A stretch of 64,000 nt of DNA, from contig CAWBRV010000007.1 in NCBI GenBank assembly GCA_963791225.1, positions 124,001 through 188,000 of the forward strand, written 5' to 3'. Position numbers and translations under genes: made by a program. Each line of letters starts with the position of its first letter. Positions within the stretch are counted from its first letter, which is position 1. Positions 16,690 through 24,235 of the stretch are shown here, piece by piece. The notes beneath the pieces were generated by a model. The model did no database searches. It saw only the letters and a program-made list of their open reading frames with translations, and was not told where the DNA came from. Source of the stretch: PALSA-612 sp963791225. Its GTDB lineage: Bacteria; Actinomycetota; Thermoleophilia; Gaiellales; Gaiellaceae.

Positions 16690-18888
16690 ATGGCAGCCGT
16701 CCAGTCTGCCGAGCACCAGGATCTCCTCGACCAGCTGATCGCCGACGTCGAGGCGTACAAGCCCGACGTCGACCGGCCGCTGCTGGAGAGGGCGTTCGTG
16801 TTCGCCGCGCGGGCGCACGAGGGGCAGACCCGGCGCTCGGGCGAACCGTTCATCGAGCACCCGTTCGCGGTCGCGACCATCCTCGCCGAGCTCCACCTCG
16901 ACGAGGAGACGCTCACGGCTGCGCTGCTCCACGACGTCGTCGAGGACACGGGCGTCGAGACCGAGACGCTGCGCGCCGAGTTCGGCGACGACGTGGCGAA
17001 GCTCGTCGACGGGGTCACCAAGCTGACGCGGATCCAGTTCCAGAGCCGCGAGCAGGCCGAGGCCGAGAACTACCGGAAGATGATCGTGGCGATGGCGCAG
17101 GACCCGCGCGTCATCCTGATCAAGCTCGCCGACCGGCTGCACAACATGCGCACGATCGAGTACCTCGGCAAGCAGAAGCAGATCCAGAAGGCGAAGGAGG
17201 CACTCGAGGTCTACGCGCCGATCGCGCACCGGCTCGGCATCCACGCGCTGAAGTGGGAGCTCGAGGACCTCGCGTTCGAGACGCTCCATCCGCGGAAGTA
17301 CGCCGAGATCAGCGCCATGGTCGCCGAGCGCAGGGGCGACCGCGAGGAGCACGTCAAGAAGGCATCGCGGGTTCTCACGCTCGAGCTGGAGAAGGCCGAC
17401 ATCCCCGCCGACATCGCCGGCCGGCCGAAGCACTTCTACTCCATCTACGACAAGATGGTCCGCAAGGGTCGCGAGTTCAACGAGATTTACGACCTGACGG
17501 CGATGCGCGTGATCGTCGAGCGTGACGGCGAGGAAGGGACGCGCGACTGCTACGGCGCGCTCGGCCTGATCCACTCGCTCTGGAAGCCGATGCCCGGCCG
17601 CTTCAAGGATTACGTGGCGATGCCGAAGCTGAACCGCTACCGCGCGCTGCACACGACCGTCGTCGGGCCGGAGGGGAAGCCGCTCGAGATCCAGATCCGC
17701 ACGCGCGAGATGCACCGCGAGGCGGAATTCGGCATCGCCGCCCACTGGATCTACAAACGCGGTCGGAAGGGCAAGGCAGACGAGGAGTGGACGAAGTGGG
17801 TCCAGCAGGTGATGGACTGGCAGGCCGACGAGGCCGACCCACGCGAGTTCATCAAGACCTTCCGCACCGACCTGTTCGACGACGAGGTCTACGTGTTCAC
17901 GCCCAAGGGCGAGGTGAAGACACTGCCGTCGGGTTCGACGCCCGTCGACTTCGCCTACGCGGTGCACACCGACGTCGGCCACCGCATGGCCGGCGCGAAG
18001 GTGAACAGTCGCATCGTCCCGCTCCACTACCGGCTCCAATCGGGCGACTTCGTCGAGATCCTGACCTCGAAGCAGGGCCGCGGGCCGTCGCGCGACTGGC
18101 TGTCGCTGGCCCAGTCGTCCCGGGCGCGCAACAAGATCCGCCAGTGGTTCTCGCGTGAGACGCGCGAGGAGACCGAGCACAAGGGCCGCGAGGCGCTCGA
18201 GGAGGCGCTCAAGCGCCAGAACCTGCCGATCAAGAAGCTCCAGGGCTCGGCCGTGCTCGCGCAGGTGATCCGCGAGACGGGCTTCAAGAAGGCCGACGAG
18301 TTCTACATCGCCCTCGGCTCGGGGAAGCTGCAGCCGTCGCAGATCGTCCGCAAGGTCATCCAGCGGCTGAAGACGGCCGAGGTCGCCGAAGAGGAGGCGC
18401 TGCCGCTCAAGCCGACGCGCGCGCAGCCGGCGACGAACCAGGCGTTCGGCGTCAAGGTCTCGGGGGTCGAGGACGTGCTCGTGCGGCTTGCCAAGTGCTG
18501 CACGCCGGTGCCGGGCGACCCGATTCTCGGCTACATCTCGCTCGGCAAGGGCATCACGATCCACCGCGAGGACTGCCCGAACGTGAAGGCACTCCGGCGC
18601 AATGCCGAGCGGATCACGCCGGTGTCGTGGGACGGCGACGCCGCTCAGAGCTTCCGCGTCCAGATTGCCGTCTCGTCCTGGGACCGGCCTCGCCTGCTCG
18701 AGGATGTCGCCCGTACCTTCGCCGAGCACGGCGCCAACATCGTCGCCTACGGCGGCATGGTCGAGGATCAGCTGGCCAAGAACTGGTACACGGCCGAGAT
18801 CGGCGACGTGAAGTCGCTGCGACCCCTCCTGAACGCGCTCCGCAACATCGACTCCGTCTTCGACGCCTACCGCGTGACACCGTCGTGA
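16690..18888 (+). CDS. rel: bifunctional (p)ppGpp synthetase/hydrolase
   Basis: A 732-residue stringent-response enzyme. The N-terminal HD hydrolase is complete (RRSGEPFIEHPFAVA, LLHDVVEDTGV, KLADRLHNMRT). The synthetase domain follows (KHFYSIYDKMVRKGREF, DLTAMRVIV, FKDYVAMPKLNRYRALHTTV and EIQIRTREMH), then TGS (VYVFTPKGEVKTLPSG), a Cys-containing zinc-finger-like stretch (AKCCTPVPGDPI) and a C-terminal ACT domain. Both activities are therefore expected. ATG 16690 is the first codon after a TACACT -10 in leaderless arrangement. Confidence 0.97.
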   Translation: MAAVQSAEHQDLLDQLIADVEAYKPDVDRPLLERAFVFAARAHEGQTRRSGEPFIEHPFAVATILAELHLDEETLTAALLHDVVEDTGVETETLRAEFGDDVAKLVDGVTKLTRIQFQSREQAEAENYRKMIVAMAQDPRVILIKLADRLHNMRTIEYLGKQKQIQKAKEALEVYAPIAHRLGIHALKWELEDLAFETLHPRKYAEISAMVAERRGDREEHVKKASRVLTLELEKADIPADIAGRPKHFYSIYDKMVRKGREFNEIYDLTAMRVIVERDGEEGTRDCYGALGLIHSLWKPMPGRFKDYVAMPKLNRYRALHTTVVGPEGKPLEIQIRTREMHREAEFGIAAHWIYKRGRKGKADEEWTKWVQQVMDWQADEADPREFIKTFRTDLFDDEVYVFTPKGEVKTLPSGSTPVDFAYAVHTDVGHRMAGAKVNSRIVPLHYRLQSGDFVEILTSKQGRGPSRDWLSLAQSSRARNKIRQWFSRETREETEHKGREALEEALKRQNLPIKKLQGSAVLAQVIRETGFKKADEFYIALGSGKLQPSQIVRKVIQRLKTAEVAEEEALPLKPTRAQPATNQAFGVKVSGVEDVLVRLAKCCTPVPGDPILGYISLGKGITIHREDCPNVKALRRNAERITPVSWDGDAAQSFRVQIAVSSWDRPRLLEDVARTFAEHGANIVAYGGMVEDQLAKNWYTAEIGDVKSLRPLLNALRNIDSVFDAYRVTPS

Positions 18889-18904
18889 GCGTCGCCCGCC
18901 TCCG

Positions 18905-19657
18905 ATGAGCGACATCCACCCGGCAGCGGCGGCCGGATTCGCAGCGTCCGCGGACGCGTACGAGCGGGGCCGTCCGAGCTATCCGCAGGAGGCGATCGCG
19001 TGGATGGTCGAGCGGCTTCGGCTCGAGGAGGGCCGCGACGTGCTTGATCTCGCCGCCGGGACGGGGAAGCTGACCCGCGCGCTCGTTCCTTCGGGTGCGC
19101 GCGTGGTCGCGGTCGAGCCGATCGACGAGATGCGCGAGCAGCTGTTCTCGGCGCTCCCCGACGTCGACGCCTTCGACGGCACGGCCGAAGCGATTCCGCT
19201 CCCGGACGGAAGCGTCGACGCGGTGACGTGCGGCCAGGCGTTCCACTGGTTCCAGGTCGAGCCGGCGTTGCGGGAGATCCACCGTGTGCTCCGGCCGGGC
19301 GGCTCGCTGGCGCTGATCTGGAACATGCGCGACCTCGCCGATCCCCTCCAGGCGCGTATCCAGGAGATCCTCGCCCCGCACGGCGGCGACGTCCGCTCCC
19401 ACCGGACCTTCGACCCCACCGAACTGCTCGTCGAGAGCCTGTTCGGCCCGGTCGAGCACCGTTCCTGGCCCTACGTCCAGCGGCTCTCGCGCGCGCACCT
19501 CGTCGACCGGATCGCGTCCACGAGCTACATCGCGATCCTCGACCCCGACACGCGTGCCGACGTCCTCAGCCAGGTGCTGGAGGCCGCAGACGGTCTACCG
19601 GAGCCGATCTCGATCCCGTACACGACCGACGTGTACGTGGCAGATCGCGTCGGCTAG
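18905..19657 (+). CDS. class I SAM-dependent methyltransferase
   Basis: A 250-residue cytoplasmic methyltransferase of the UbiE/TAM-like type. The SAM site is VLDLAAGTGKLTRAL, followed by VVAVEPIDEM (acidic ribose ligand region), DAFDGTAEAIPLPDGSVDAVTCGQAFHWF and the post-motif VLRPGGSLALIWN. The substrate is not evident. It starts 16 bp after rel and is probably co-transcribed with it. Confidence 0.92.
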   Translation: MSDIHPAAAAGFAASADAYERGRPSYPQEAIAWMVERLRLEEGRDVLDLAAGTGKLTRALVPSGARVVAVEPIDEMREQLFSALPDVDAFDGTAEAIPLPDGSVDAVTCGQAFHWFQVEPALREIHRVLRPGGSLALIWNMRDLADPLQARIQEILAPHGGDVRSHRTFDPTELLVESLFGPVEHRSWPYVQRLSRAHLVDRIASTSYIAILDPDTRADVLSQVLEAADGLPEPISIPYTTDVYVADRVG

Positions 19658-19716
19658 CTGGGTTAGAAGCCGCCCGAATCGGGGTATACCGCGCTCGAAC
19701 CGGCGGCGGATCCCCT

Positions 19717-21114
19717 TTGACACAGCTCCTGCACGACACCTCTGCGAGTCGTCATGTATCCGATCAGGAGGCGGCGCGCCTCTATGCCGAGTACGGCGAC
19801 CGGATCCTCCGGTACTGCCGGGGACAGCTGCGCTCGGTCGAAGAGGCCGAGGACGCGGTGCAGAACACGTTCCTCAGGGTCACGACCGCGATGCGCAAAG
19901 GCGTCGTGCCCGAGTTCGAGGGGCCCTGGCTGTACAAGATCGCGCACAACGTTTGCCTGTCCCGCCGGCTCGGGTCGTCACGCCGCGCGCGGGTCGAGAC
20001 GCCGGCGGACATTGACGCCCTCGCCGACTGCACGGCCGCCTACACGCCCGACGCCGACGAGTTGTTCGGCCTCGACGACGCGCTTGCCGACATGCCGCCG
20101 AACCTGCGCCGGCCGCTGCTCCTGCGCGAGTGGCAGGGGATGAGCTACCTGGAGATCGCCGAGGCGCTCGAAGTCTCCCATTCGGCCGTCGAGAGCCTGA
20201 TCTTCCGCGCGCGCCGGCATCTCGCGCAGGCGTTGACCGACTCGGTGAAGAAGACCGGCCGTGCGATCGCCTCCGTGCTCCCGTTCAGGTGGCTCGTCGA
20301 GGCGCTGCGCGGGCTCGGCGGCGGGGTGAGCGGCGGAGGTTTGGCCGCGGGAGCGGCGGCTCTCGTCGTTGCGATCGGCGGCGGCGTCGCGATCGATCTC
20401 ACCACGCAGGGCGCGCACGCGTCGCACGCGCGCGGCGCGGAGGCTGCGGTGCACGGGGAGCCTGCGGCCGCAACGCCGGTTCGAGCCGGCGCCGACGCGA
20501 GCGCCGCGGCGCGTGTCCAGGGCGCCACTCTGACTGCCGGCGCTGCCTCGCATGCCGTCGGCGTGGGTCGCCACGCGGCCGCGGGCGGTGGCTTCGACGT
20601 CGCTCCCGGCGGCGGCGCGGCTCGAGGTGCCGGTCCGGGCGGCGCCGAGACGCCTGCCGGCACAGATGCGAGCTCGCCGTCCGGCGCCGCTGCCAGGTCG
20701 GCCGGGAACTCGCCGTCGAAGGCCGCCTCGCCGTCGAAGGCGGGCGGCGGCTCGACCTCGCGTCGCGCGGTCCCGGGCAAGGACAAGGCGTCGCCTCGGC
20801 TGCCAATCCCGTCGGCGCCGTCCCTTCCTCCGGCCCCGTCGCTTCCCGACCCGGGCAGCTTGCTTCCGCCCGTAAGCGTGCCTCCGCTCCCGGCCGTACC
20901 CGCGGTGCCTGCCCTCCCGGATCCGCCGATCATCGACCCGCCGGCGCTGCCGCCTGTTCCCCCGGCGTCGGTCCCACCTGTCCCGCCGGTGCCCGTGCCG
21001 CCTGTGCCTCCGCTGCCCCCCGTGGCTCCTCTGCCGCCCGCACCGCCGTTGCCTCCGCTACCGCCGCCGCTCGCGCCGGTGGCGCCCGCCGCCGCACACG
21101 GGGCAGTCTCCTAG
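19717..21114 (+). CDS. ECF sigma factor with transmembrane segment and long Pro-rich tail
   Basis: About 465 residues from a TTG start (no ATG or GTG is better placed). Residues 18-85 are sigma region 2 (ARLYAEYGDRILRYC, EAEDAVQNTFLRV, WLYKIAHNVCLSRR) and 120-172 region 4 (LADMPPNLRRPLLLREWQ, MSYLEIAEALEVSHSAVES). A hydrophobic helix at about 207-226 (AAGAAALVVAIGGGVAI) follows. The remaining 235 residues are low complexity: Ala/Gly/Ser-rich, then strongly Pro/Val/Leu-rich from about residue 360. This predicts a membrane-tethered sigma factor with an outer wall-spanning tail, perhaps released by proteolysis. No separate anti-sigma gene is next to it. The exact start is uncertain. Confidence 0.85.
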   Translation: MTQLLHDTSASRHVSDQEAARLYAEYGDRILRYCRGQLRSVEEAEDAVQNTFLRVTTAMRKGVVPEFEGPWLYKIAHNVCLSRRLGSSRRARVETPADIDALADCTAAYTPDADELFGLDDALADMPPNLRRPLLLREWQGMSYLEIAEALEVSHSAVESLIFRARRHLAQALTDSVKKTGRAIASVLPFRWLVEALRGLGGGVSGGGLAAGAAALVVAIGGGVAIDLTTQGAHASHARGAEAAVHGEPAAATPVRAGADASAAARVQGATLTAGAASHAVGVGRHAAAGGGFDVAPGGGAARGAGPGGAETPAGTDASSPSGAAARSAGNSPSKAASPSKAGGGSTSRRAVPGKDKASPRLPIPSAPSLPPAPSLPDPGSLLPPVSVPPLPAVPAVPALPDPPIIDPPALPPVPPASVPPVPPVPVPPVPPLPPVAPLPPAPPLPPLPPPLAPVAPAAAHGAVS

Positions 21115-21276
21115 CTTTCCGCCCTCCAGCGGGTCGTGCCCCTCGGCGAGAAGCGGCGCGACGCCGGCCAGTCCCTCGTAGTCGGAGCGGCGCACCGGGA
21201 CCCGACGGTCGCACAGGCTCGCACCGCACTCGCACATGAACGCTCCCTTCGCCTCGCTCCCCCATCGTTCGGCCAC
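21058..21276 (-). CDS. small Cys-motif protein overlapping sigma factor 3' end
   Basis: A 72-residue protein with FMCECGASLCDRRVPVRRSDYEGL near the N-terminus and CPVCGGG near the end. The CxC-x4-C...EYE-like pattern recalls small actinobacterial proteins of the CECGDPxC type, probably zinc binding. GTG 21276 is preceded by GGGGGAAG at ribosome-site distance. The last 57 nt run antisense to the end of the sigma factor gene. Function unknown; the Cys pattern and start context make it more than a chance frame. Confidence 0.6.
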   Translation of the reverse strand: MAERWGSEAKGAFMCECGASLCDRRVPVRRSDYEGLAGVAPLLAEGHDPLEGGKLGDCPVCGGGRHRRERRR

Positions 21277-21493
21277 GTCTTCCCCCGTCGGACGTTCGTC
21301 TGGTCTTCCGAGACTGAGACTCCGTGGGGCCGAGAAGCTTGCACGCCTCCCCCGTTCGGGTGATTCGCGGCCAGATCCCTCGAACGAGGCTTGAGCGGCG
21401 CGCGACCGGGGTCACCCGTTCGAGGGATCGGCGAAGCAAACCCGCATTCCCACAGGCGCGTCGTCACCTGAACGGGGGAACCCGTTCGAGGGA
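21277..21493. other. intergenic region with repeated motif
   Basis: A 217-bp gap between the thioesterase and the small Cys protein, both leftward. It contains three copies of a 12-16 bp motif described separately, one reaching the thioesterase stop codon, plus a GAACGGG-GGAA-CCCGTTC hairpin (about 21470-21487). Leader or terminator functions are likely. Confidence 0.45.
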
Positions 21494-21495
21494 TC
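21374..21495. repeat. three-copy direct/inverted repeat
   Basis: ACCCGTTCGAGGGATC occurs at 21414-21429 and again at 21480-21495; its inverse GATCCCTCGAAC lies at 21374-21385. The inverse can pair with either direct copy over 12 bp, so two alternative stems are possible. Confidence 0.65.
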
Positions 21496-21934
21496 AGTCG
21501 CCGAGGTCGTCGCCCTCGAAGGCGGCGATGCGCTCCCGGAGCCAGCCGGGGATCTCCTGGGCGCGGCGCTCGTCGAGATCGACGAGCACCAGCGTCTGCG
21601 TCGCCGTGACCATGAGCACGTCGTCGGGCTCACGGTAGGCGGCGAACTCGTAGGTCAGGCTCGTCCGCCCGATCCTGGCCACGCGGCAGAAGACCTCGAT
21701 CTGGTCGTCGAAGACCGCCGGCGCGAAGTACTCGACCGTGTTCGCGCGCATCACGAAGGCCATGTCCGTCTGCGCGTGCAGGAGCTCGAGCTGCCGGAGA
21801 TACTCGACGCGCGCGAGATCGAAGTAGGGGTTGTAACGGCCGTAGTAGACGATGCCCTGCGCGTCCGTGTCCGAGAAGCCGACGCGGGTGCGCGCGGAGA
21901 GTTTGAACGGCGGCTTGACGCGCGCGTCGGACAC
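21494..21934 (-). CDS. acyl-CoA thioesterase, 4HBT/YbgC-like hotdog fold
   Basis: A 146-residue single hotdog domain. The family motif is RVGFSDTDAQGIVYYGRYNPYFDLARVEYLR, with the catalytic Asp in the D-x-QGIVYYG context, followed by the AFVMRANTVEYFAPAVFDD strand region and LVLVDLD. It is expected to hydrolyse acyl-CoA or hydroxybenzoyl-CoA-like thioesters in the cytoplasm. GTG 21934 is set by a -10 hexamer 7 nt upstream. It shares a bidirectional promoter with the LLM oxidoreductase. Confidence 0.92.
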   Translation of the reverse strand: MSDARVKPPFKLSARTRVGFSDTDAQGIVYYGRYNPYFDLARVEYLRQLELLHAQTDMAFVMRANTVEYFAPAVFDDQIEVFCRVARIGRTSLTYEFAAYREPDDVLMVTATQTLVLVDLDERRAQEIPGWLRERIAAFEGDDLGD

Positions 21935-21941
21935 GCCGGGG

Positions 21942-21951
21942 ATCGTAGACT
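21942..21951. promoter_or_regulatory. bidirectional leaderless promoter with overlapping -10 boxes
   Basis: ATCGTAGACT reads as TAGACT (21946-21951) rightward and TACGAT (21947-21942) leftward, sharing the TA. Each hexamer ends 7 nt before a start codon: GTG 21934 leftward and ATG 21959 rightward. The two start codons are 25 bp apart and neither has a ribosome site. Confidence 0.7.
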
Positions 21952-21958
21952 GCGCCGC

Positions 21959-22834
21959 ATGAAGGTCGGGGTCATGCTTCCGGTAGGCGGTCACGACGGC
22001 GCGACCTGGGCGTTGACCCGGGACCTGGCGCTGGCGGCCGAGGCGGAGGGGCTCGACTCGGTATGGCTGGCAGACCACCTTCTCTACAAGCCCCCCGAAG
22101 GCGAACTCGTCGGGATGACCGAGGCGTGGACGCTCCTCAGCGCTCTGGCGGCCGTCACGAGGCGCGTCGAGATCGCGCCGCTCGTCCTCTGCGCGTCGTT
22201 CCGCAGCCCGGGAATGGTCGCGAAGATGGCGGCTGCACTCGACGAGGTCTCGGGTGGTCGGCTGATCCTCGGCGTGGGGGCGGGCTGGCATGACCCCGAG
22301 TACGAGGCATTCGGGTTTCCGACCGACCACAAGGTCAGCCGCTTCGAGGAGTGGCTCGAGATTGTCGCGCGCCTCGTCCGCGGCGAGCGGGTGACGTTCA
22401 AGGGCAGCTACCACTCGGTCGAAGACTGCGTGCTCGTGCCGCCTCCGGGTCGCCGGATTCCGGTCCTCGTCGCGTCGCACAAGCCGCGGATGCACGGGTT
22501 GACAGCGAAGTGGGCGGATGCCTGGAACACGGCCTGGTACGGCCTGCCGGACGACCGCTTCCGGGAGCGCATGGCCGCGCTCGACGAGGCGCTCGCTGCA
22601 GCCGGCCGCGACCCGGCCGATCTCGAACGGACCGTGGGCATCGTCGTCCGCGACCCGGCGCAGGAGCCGGAGGCCGAGGACGACGACTCGCTCGCGGGCT
22701 CCGTCGAGGACGTCGCCGCCGCTCTCGCCGGGTATGCGCAGTTGGGCTTCGCGCACGCGATCGTGCTGCCTCAGCCCATGACCGTGGACATGGTCGAGCG
22801 CGTGGCCGAGGCGGTGCGGCTCAGCCGCGGATGA
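21959..22834 (+). CDS. LLM-class (F420-type) flavin-dependent oxidoreductase
   Basis: A 291-residue luciferase-like monooxygenase fold protein. Landmarks are KVGVMLPVGG at the start, LDSVWLADHL, LAAVTRRVEIAPLVLCASFRSPGMVAKMAAALDEVSGGRLILGVGAGWH and HKVSRFEEWLEIV. This subgroup mostly uses coenzyme F420 in actinobacteria, but FMN use cannot be excluded from sequence. The substrate is unknown. Its 3' end overlaps the convergent phosphomannomutase gene by 14 bp. Confidence 0.92.
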   Translation: MKVGVMLPVGGHDGATWALTRDLALAAEAEGLDSVWLADHLLYKPPEGELVGMTEAWTLLSALAAVTRRVEIAPLVLCASFRSPGMVAKMAAALDEVSGGRLILGVGAGWHDPEYEAFGFPTDHKVSRFEEWLEIVARLVRGERVTFKGSYHSVEDCVLVPPPGRRIPVLVASHKPRMHGLTAKWADAWNTAWYGLPDDRFRERMAALDEALAAAGRDPADLERTVGIVVRDPAQEPEAEDDDSLAGSVEDVAAALAGYAQLGFAHAIVLPQPMTVDMVERVAEAVRLSRG

Positions 22835-24161
22835 CGGCGAGCACCTCGTCGCGCTTCCGCTCCATCAGCTCCTGAGAGCGCGCTTCGAGGTTCAGCCGAA
22901 GCAAGGGCTCCGTGTTCGACGGCCGCACGTTGAAGTGCCAGCCCTCATCGTCGACGGATACGCCGTCGAGGTGCGAAACCGTGCCCTCCTGCCCGAAACG
23001 CTCCTCGAGCTCGCGCAGCTTGAGCTGGACGTCCGGCACGGGCGTGTTCAGCTCGCCGGTGATGAAGTAGCGCTCGCGGAACGGCTCCAGGATCTCCGAG
23101 AGCTTTCGGCCCTTCTTCGAGACGAGCGCAAGCATGAGCAGGAAAGGGACCACGCCCGAGTCGGCCTGGCAGAAGTCCCGGAAGTAGTAGTGGCCCGACA
23201 CCTCCCCGCCGAACGCCGCGTCTTCGGCGCGCATGCGGTGCTTGATGAACGCGTGGCCGACCTTGTTGACGAGCGGCACGCCGCCGAGCGACTCGATCGT
23301 CTCGGGGACCGCCCAGCTCGCGCGGACGTCGTAGATGATCCTCGCGCCCGGCTCACGGGCCAACACGGCCTCGGCGAAGAGCGCGGTCACGAAGTCGCCG
23401 GGAACGAACTCGCCCGCGTCGTCGACGAAGAAGCACCGATCGGCGTCACCGTCGAACGCGACGCCGAAGTCGGCGGCCTCGGCGAGCGTCTTCGCGACGA
23501 TGAACTCGCGGTTCTCCGGCAGCAGCGGGTTCGGCTCGTGGTTCGGGAAGCTCCCGTCGGGTTCGAAATAGCAGCGGACCGTCTCGATCGGGAGGCGCTC
23601 GAGCACGGGCGGCAGCATCGCGCCCGCCATCCCGTTCGCCGCGTCGGCGACGATCCGGAGCGGGGCGATCGCGGACACGTCCACGAACGACAGCACCCGA
23701 TCGACGTACTCGGGGGAGATGTCCCGTTCGGTGAGCTCGCCTCGCCGGGCCACGTCTCCGAAACCGCGAAGCGCCCGATCGCGGACGTCGAGCAGGCCCG
23801 AGTCTCCCCCCACAGGCAGCGCACCGCGGCGCACGATCTTCATGCCGGTGTACTCCTTCGGATTGTGCGACGCAGTGACCGCGACTCCGCCGTCCAGGTC
23901 GAGCGAGCCGACGGCGAAGTAGACCATCTCGGTCCCCGCGAGTCCGATGTCGACGACGTCGGCGCCGCCGTCCCGCGCGCCGTCGATCACCGCAGCCGCC
24001 ATTGCGGGCGAGGACAGTCGCATGTCGCGGCCGACTGCGATCCGGCGCGGCTCGAACTGCTCGGCGTACGCCCGTCCGATCGCGTAGGCACCCTTCTCGT
24101 CGATCTGGCTGCCGTAGAGGCCGCGCACGTCGTAGGCCTTGAAGACGGTCGGATCGAGCAC
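22821..24161 (-). CDS. phosphomannomutase/phosphoglucomutase
   Basis: A 446-residue alpha-D-phosphohexomutase. The phosphoserine loop is TASHNPKEYTGMK, the metal loop is FDGDADRCFFVD, the sugar loop GGEVSGHYYFRD and the phosphate-binding loop RPSNTEPLLRL, in the normal order of four domains. It interconverts hexose 1- and 6-phosphates and so feeds cell-wall and GDP-mannose precursors. GTG 24161, preceded by TACGAT at 8 nt, gives the expected N-terminus LDPTVFKAYDVRG; a further upstream start would add ten residues. Confidence 0.95.
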   Translation of the reverse strand: MLDPTVFKAYDVRGLYGSQIDEKGAYAIGRAYAEQFEPRRIAVGRDMRLSSPAMAAAVIDGARDGGADVVDIGLAGTEMVYFAVGSLDLDGGVAVTASHNPKEYTGMKIVRRGALPVGGDSGLLDVRDRALRGFGDVARRGELTERDISPEYVDRVLSFVDVSAIAPLRIVADAANGMAGAMLPPVLERLPIETVRCYFEPDGSFPNHEPNPLLPENREFIVAKTLAEAADFGVAFDGDADRCFFVDDAGEFVPGDFVTALFAEAVLAREPGARIIYDVRASWAVPETIESLGGVPLVNKVGHAFIKHRMRAEDAAFGGEVSGHYYFRDFCQADSGVVPFLLMLALVSKKGRKLSEILEPFRERYFITGELNTPVPDVQLKLRELEERFGQEGTVSHLDGVSVDDEGWHFNVRPSNTEPLLRLNLEARSQELMERKRDEVLAVIRG

Positions 24162-24169
24162 CGGGCTGC

Positions 24170-24175
24170 ATCGTA
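24170..24175 (-). promoter_or_regulatory. -10 box of leaderless phosphohexomutase gene
   Basis: TACGAT on the minus strand with an 8-nt spacer before GTG 24161. Confidence 0.6.
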
Positions 24176-24222
24176 CGGAAAGGTGCCGCACGCGGGACGT
24201 CCGGGCCCTCCACGGTCGTTTC

Positions 24223-24228
24223 TACACT
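24223..24228 (+). promoter_or_regulatory. -10 box of leaderless cyclase-NTPase gene
   Basis: TACACT with a 7-nt spacer before ATG 24236. Confidence 0.65.
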
Positions 24229-24235
24229 TAGGGTC

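Noticed and set aside
20820..21114. Pro-rich end of the sigma factor as a separate wrong-frame artefact
   Set aside because: The frame is continuous with regions 2 and 4, no stop intervenes, and PxLP periodicity is regular, so I accept it as part of the protein.
21414..21495. Two GTTCGAGGGATC segments resembling tRNA T-arms
   Set aside because: The stems do not close into a 5-bp T-arm, and no acceptor, D-arm or anticodon arm fits around them; both belong to a local repeat.
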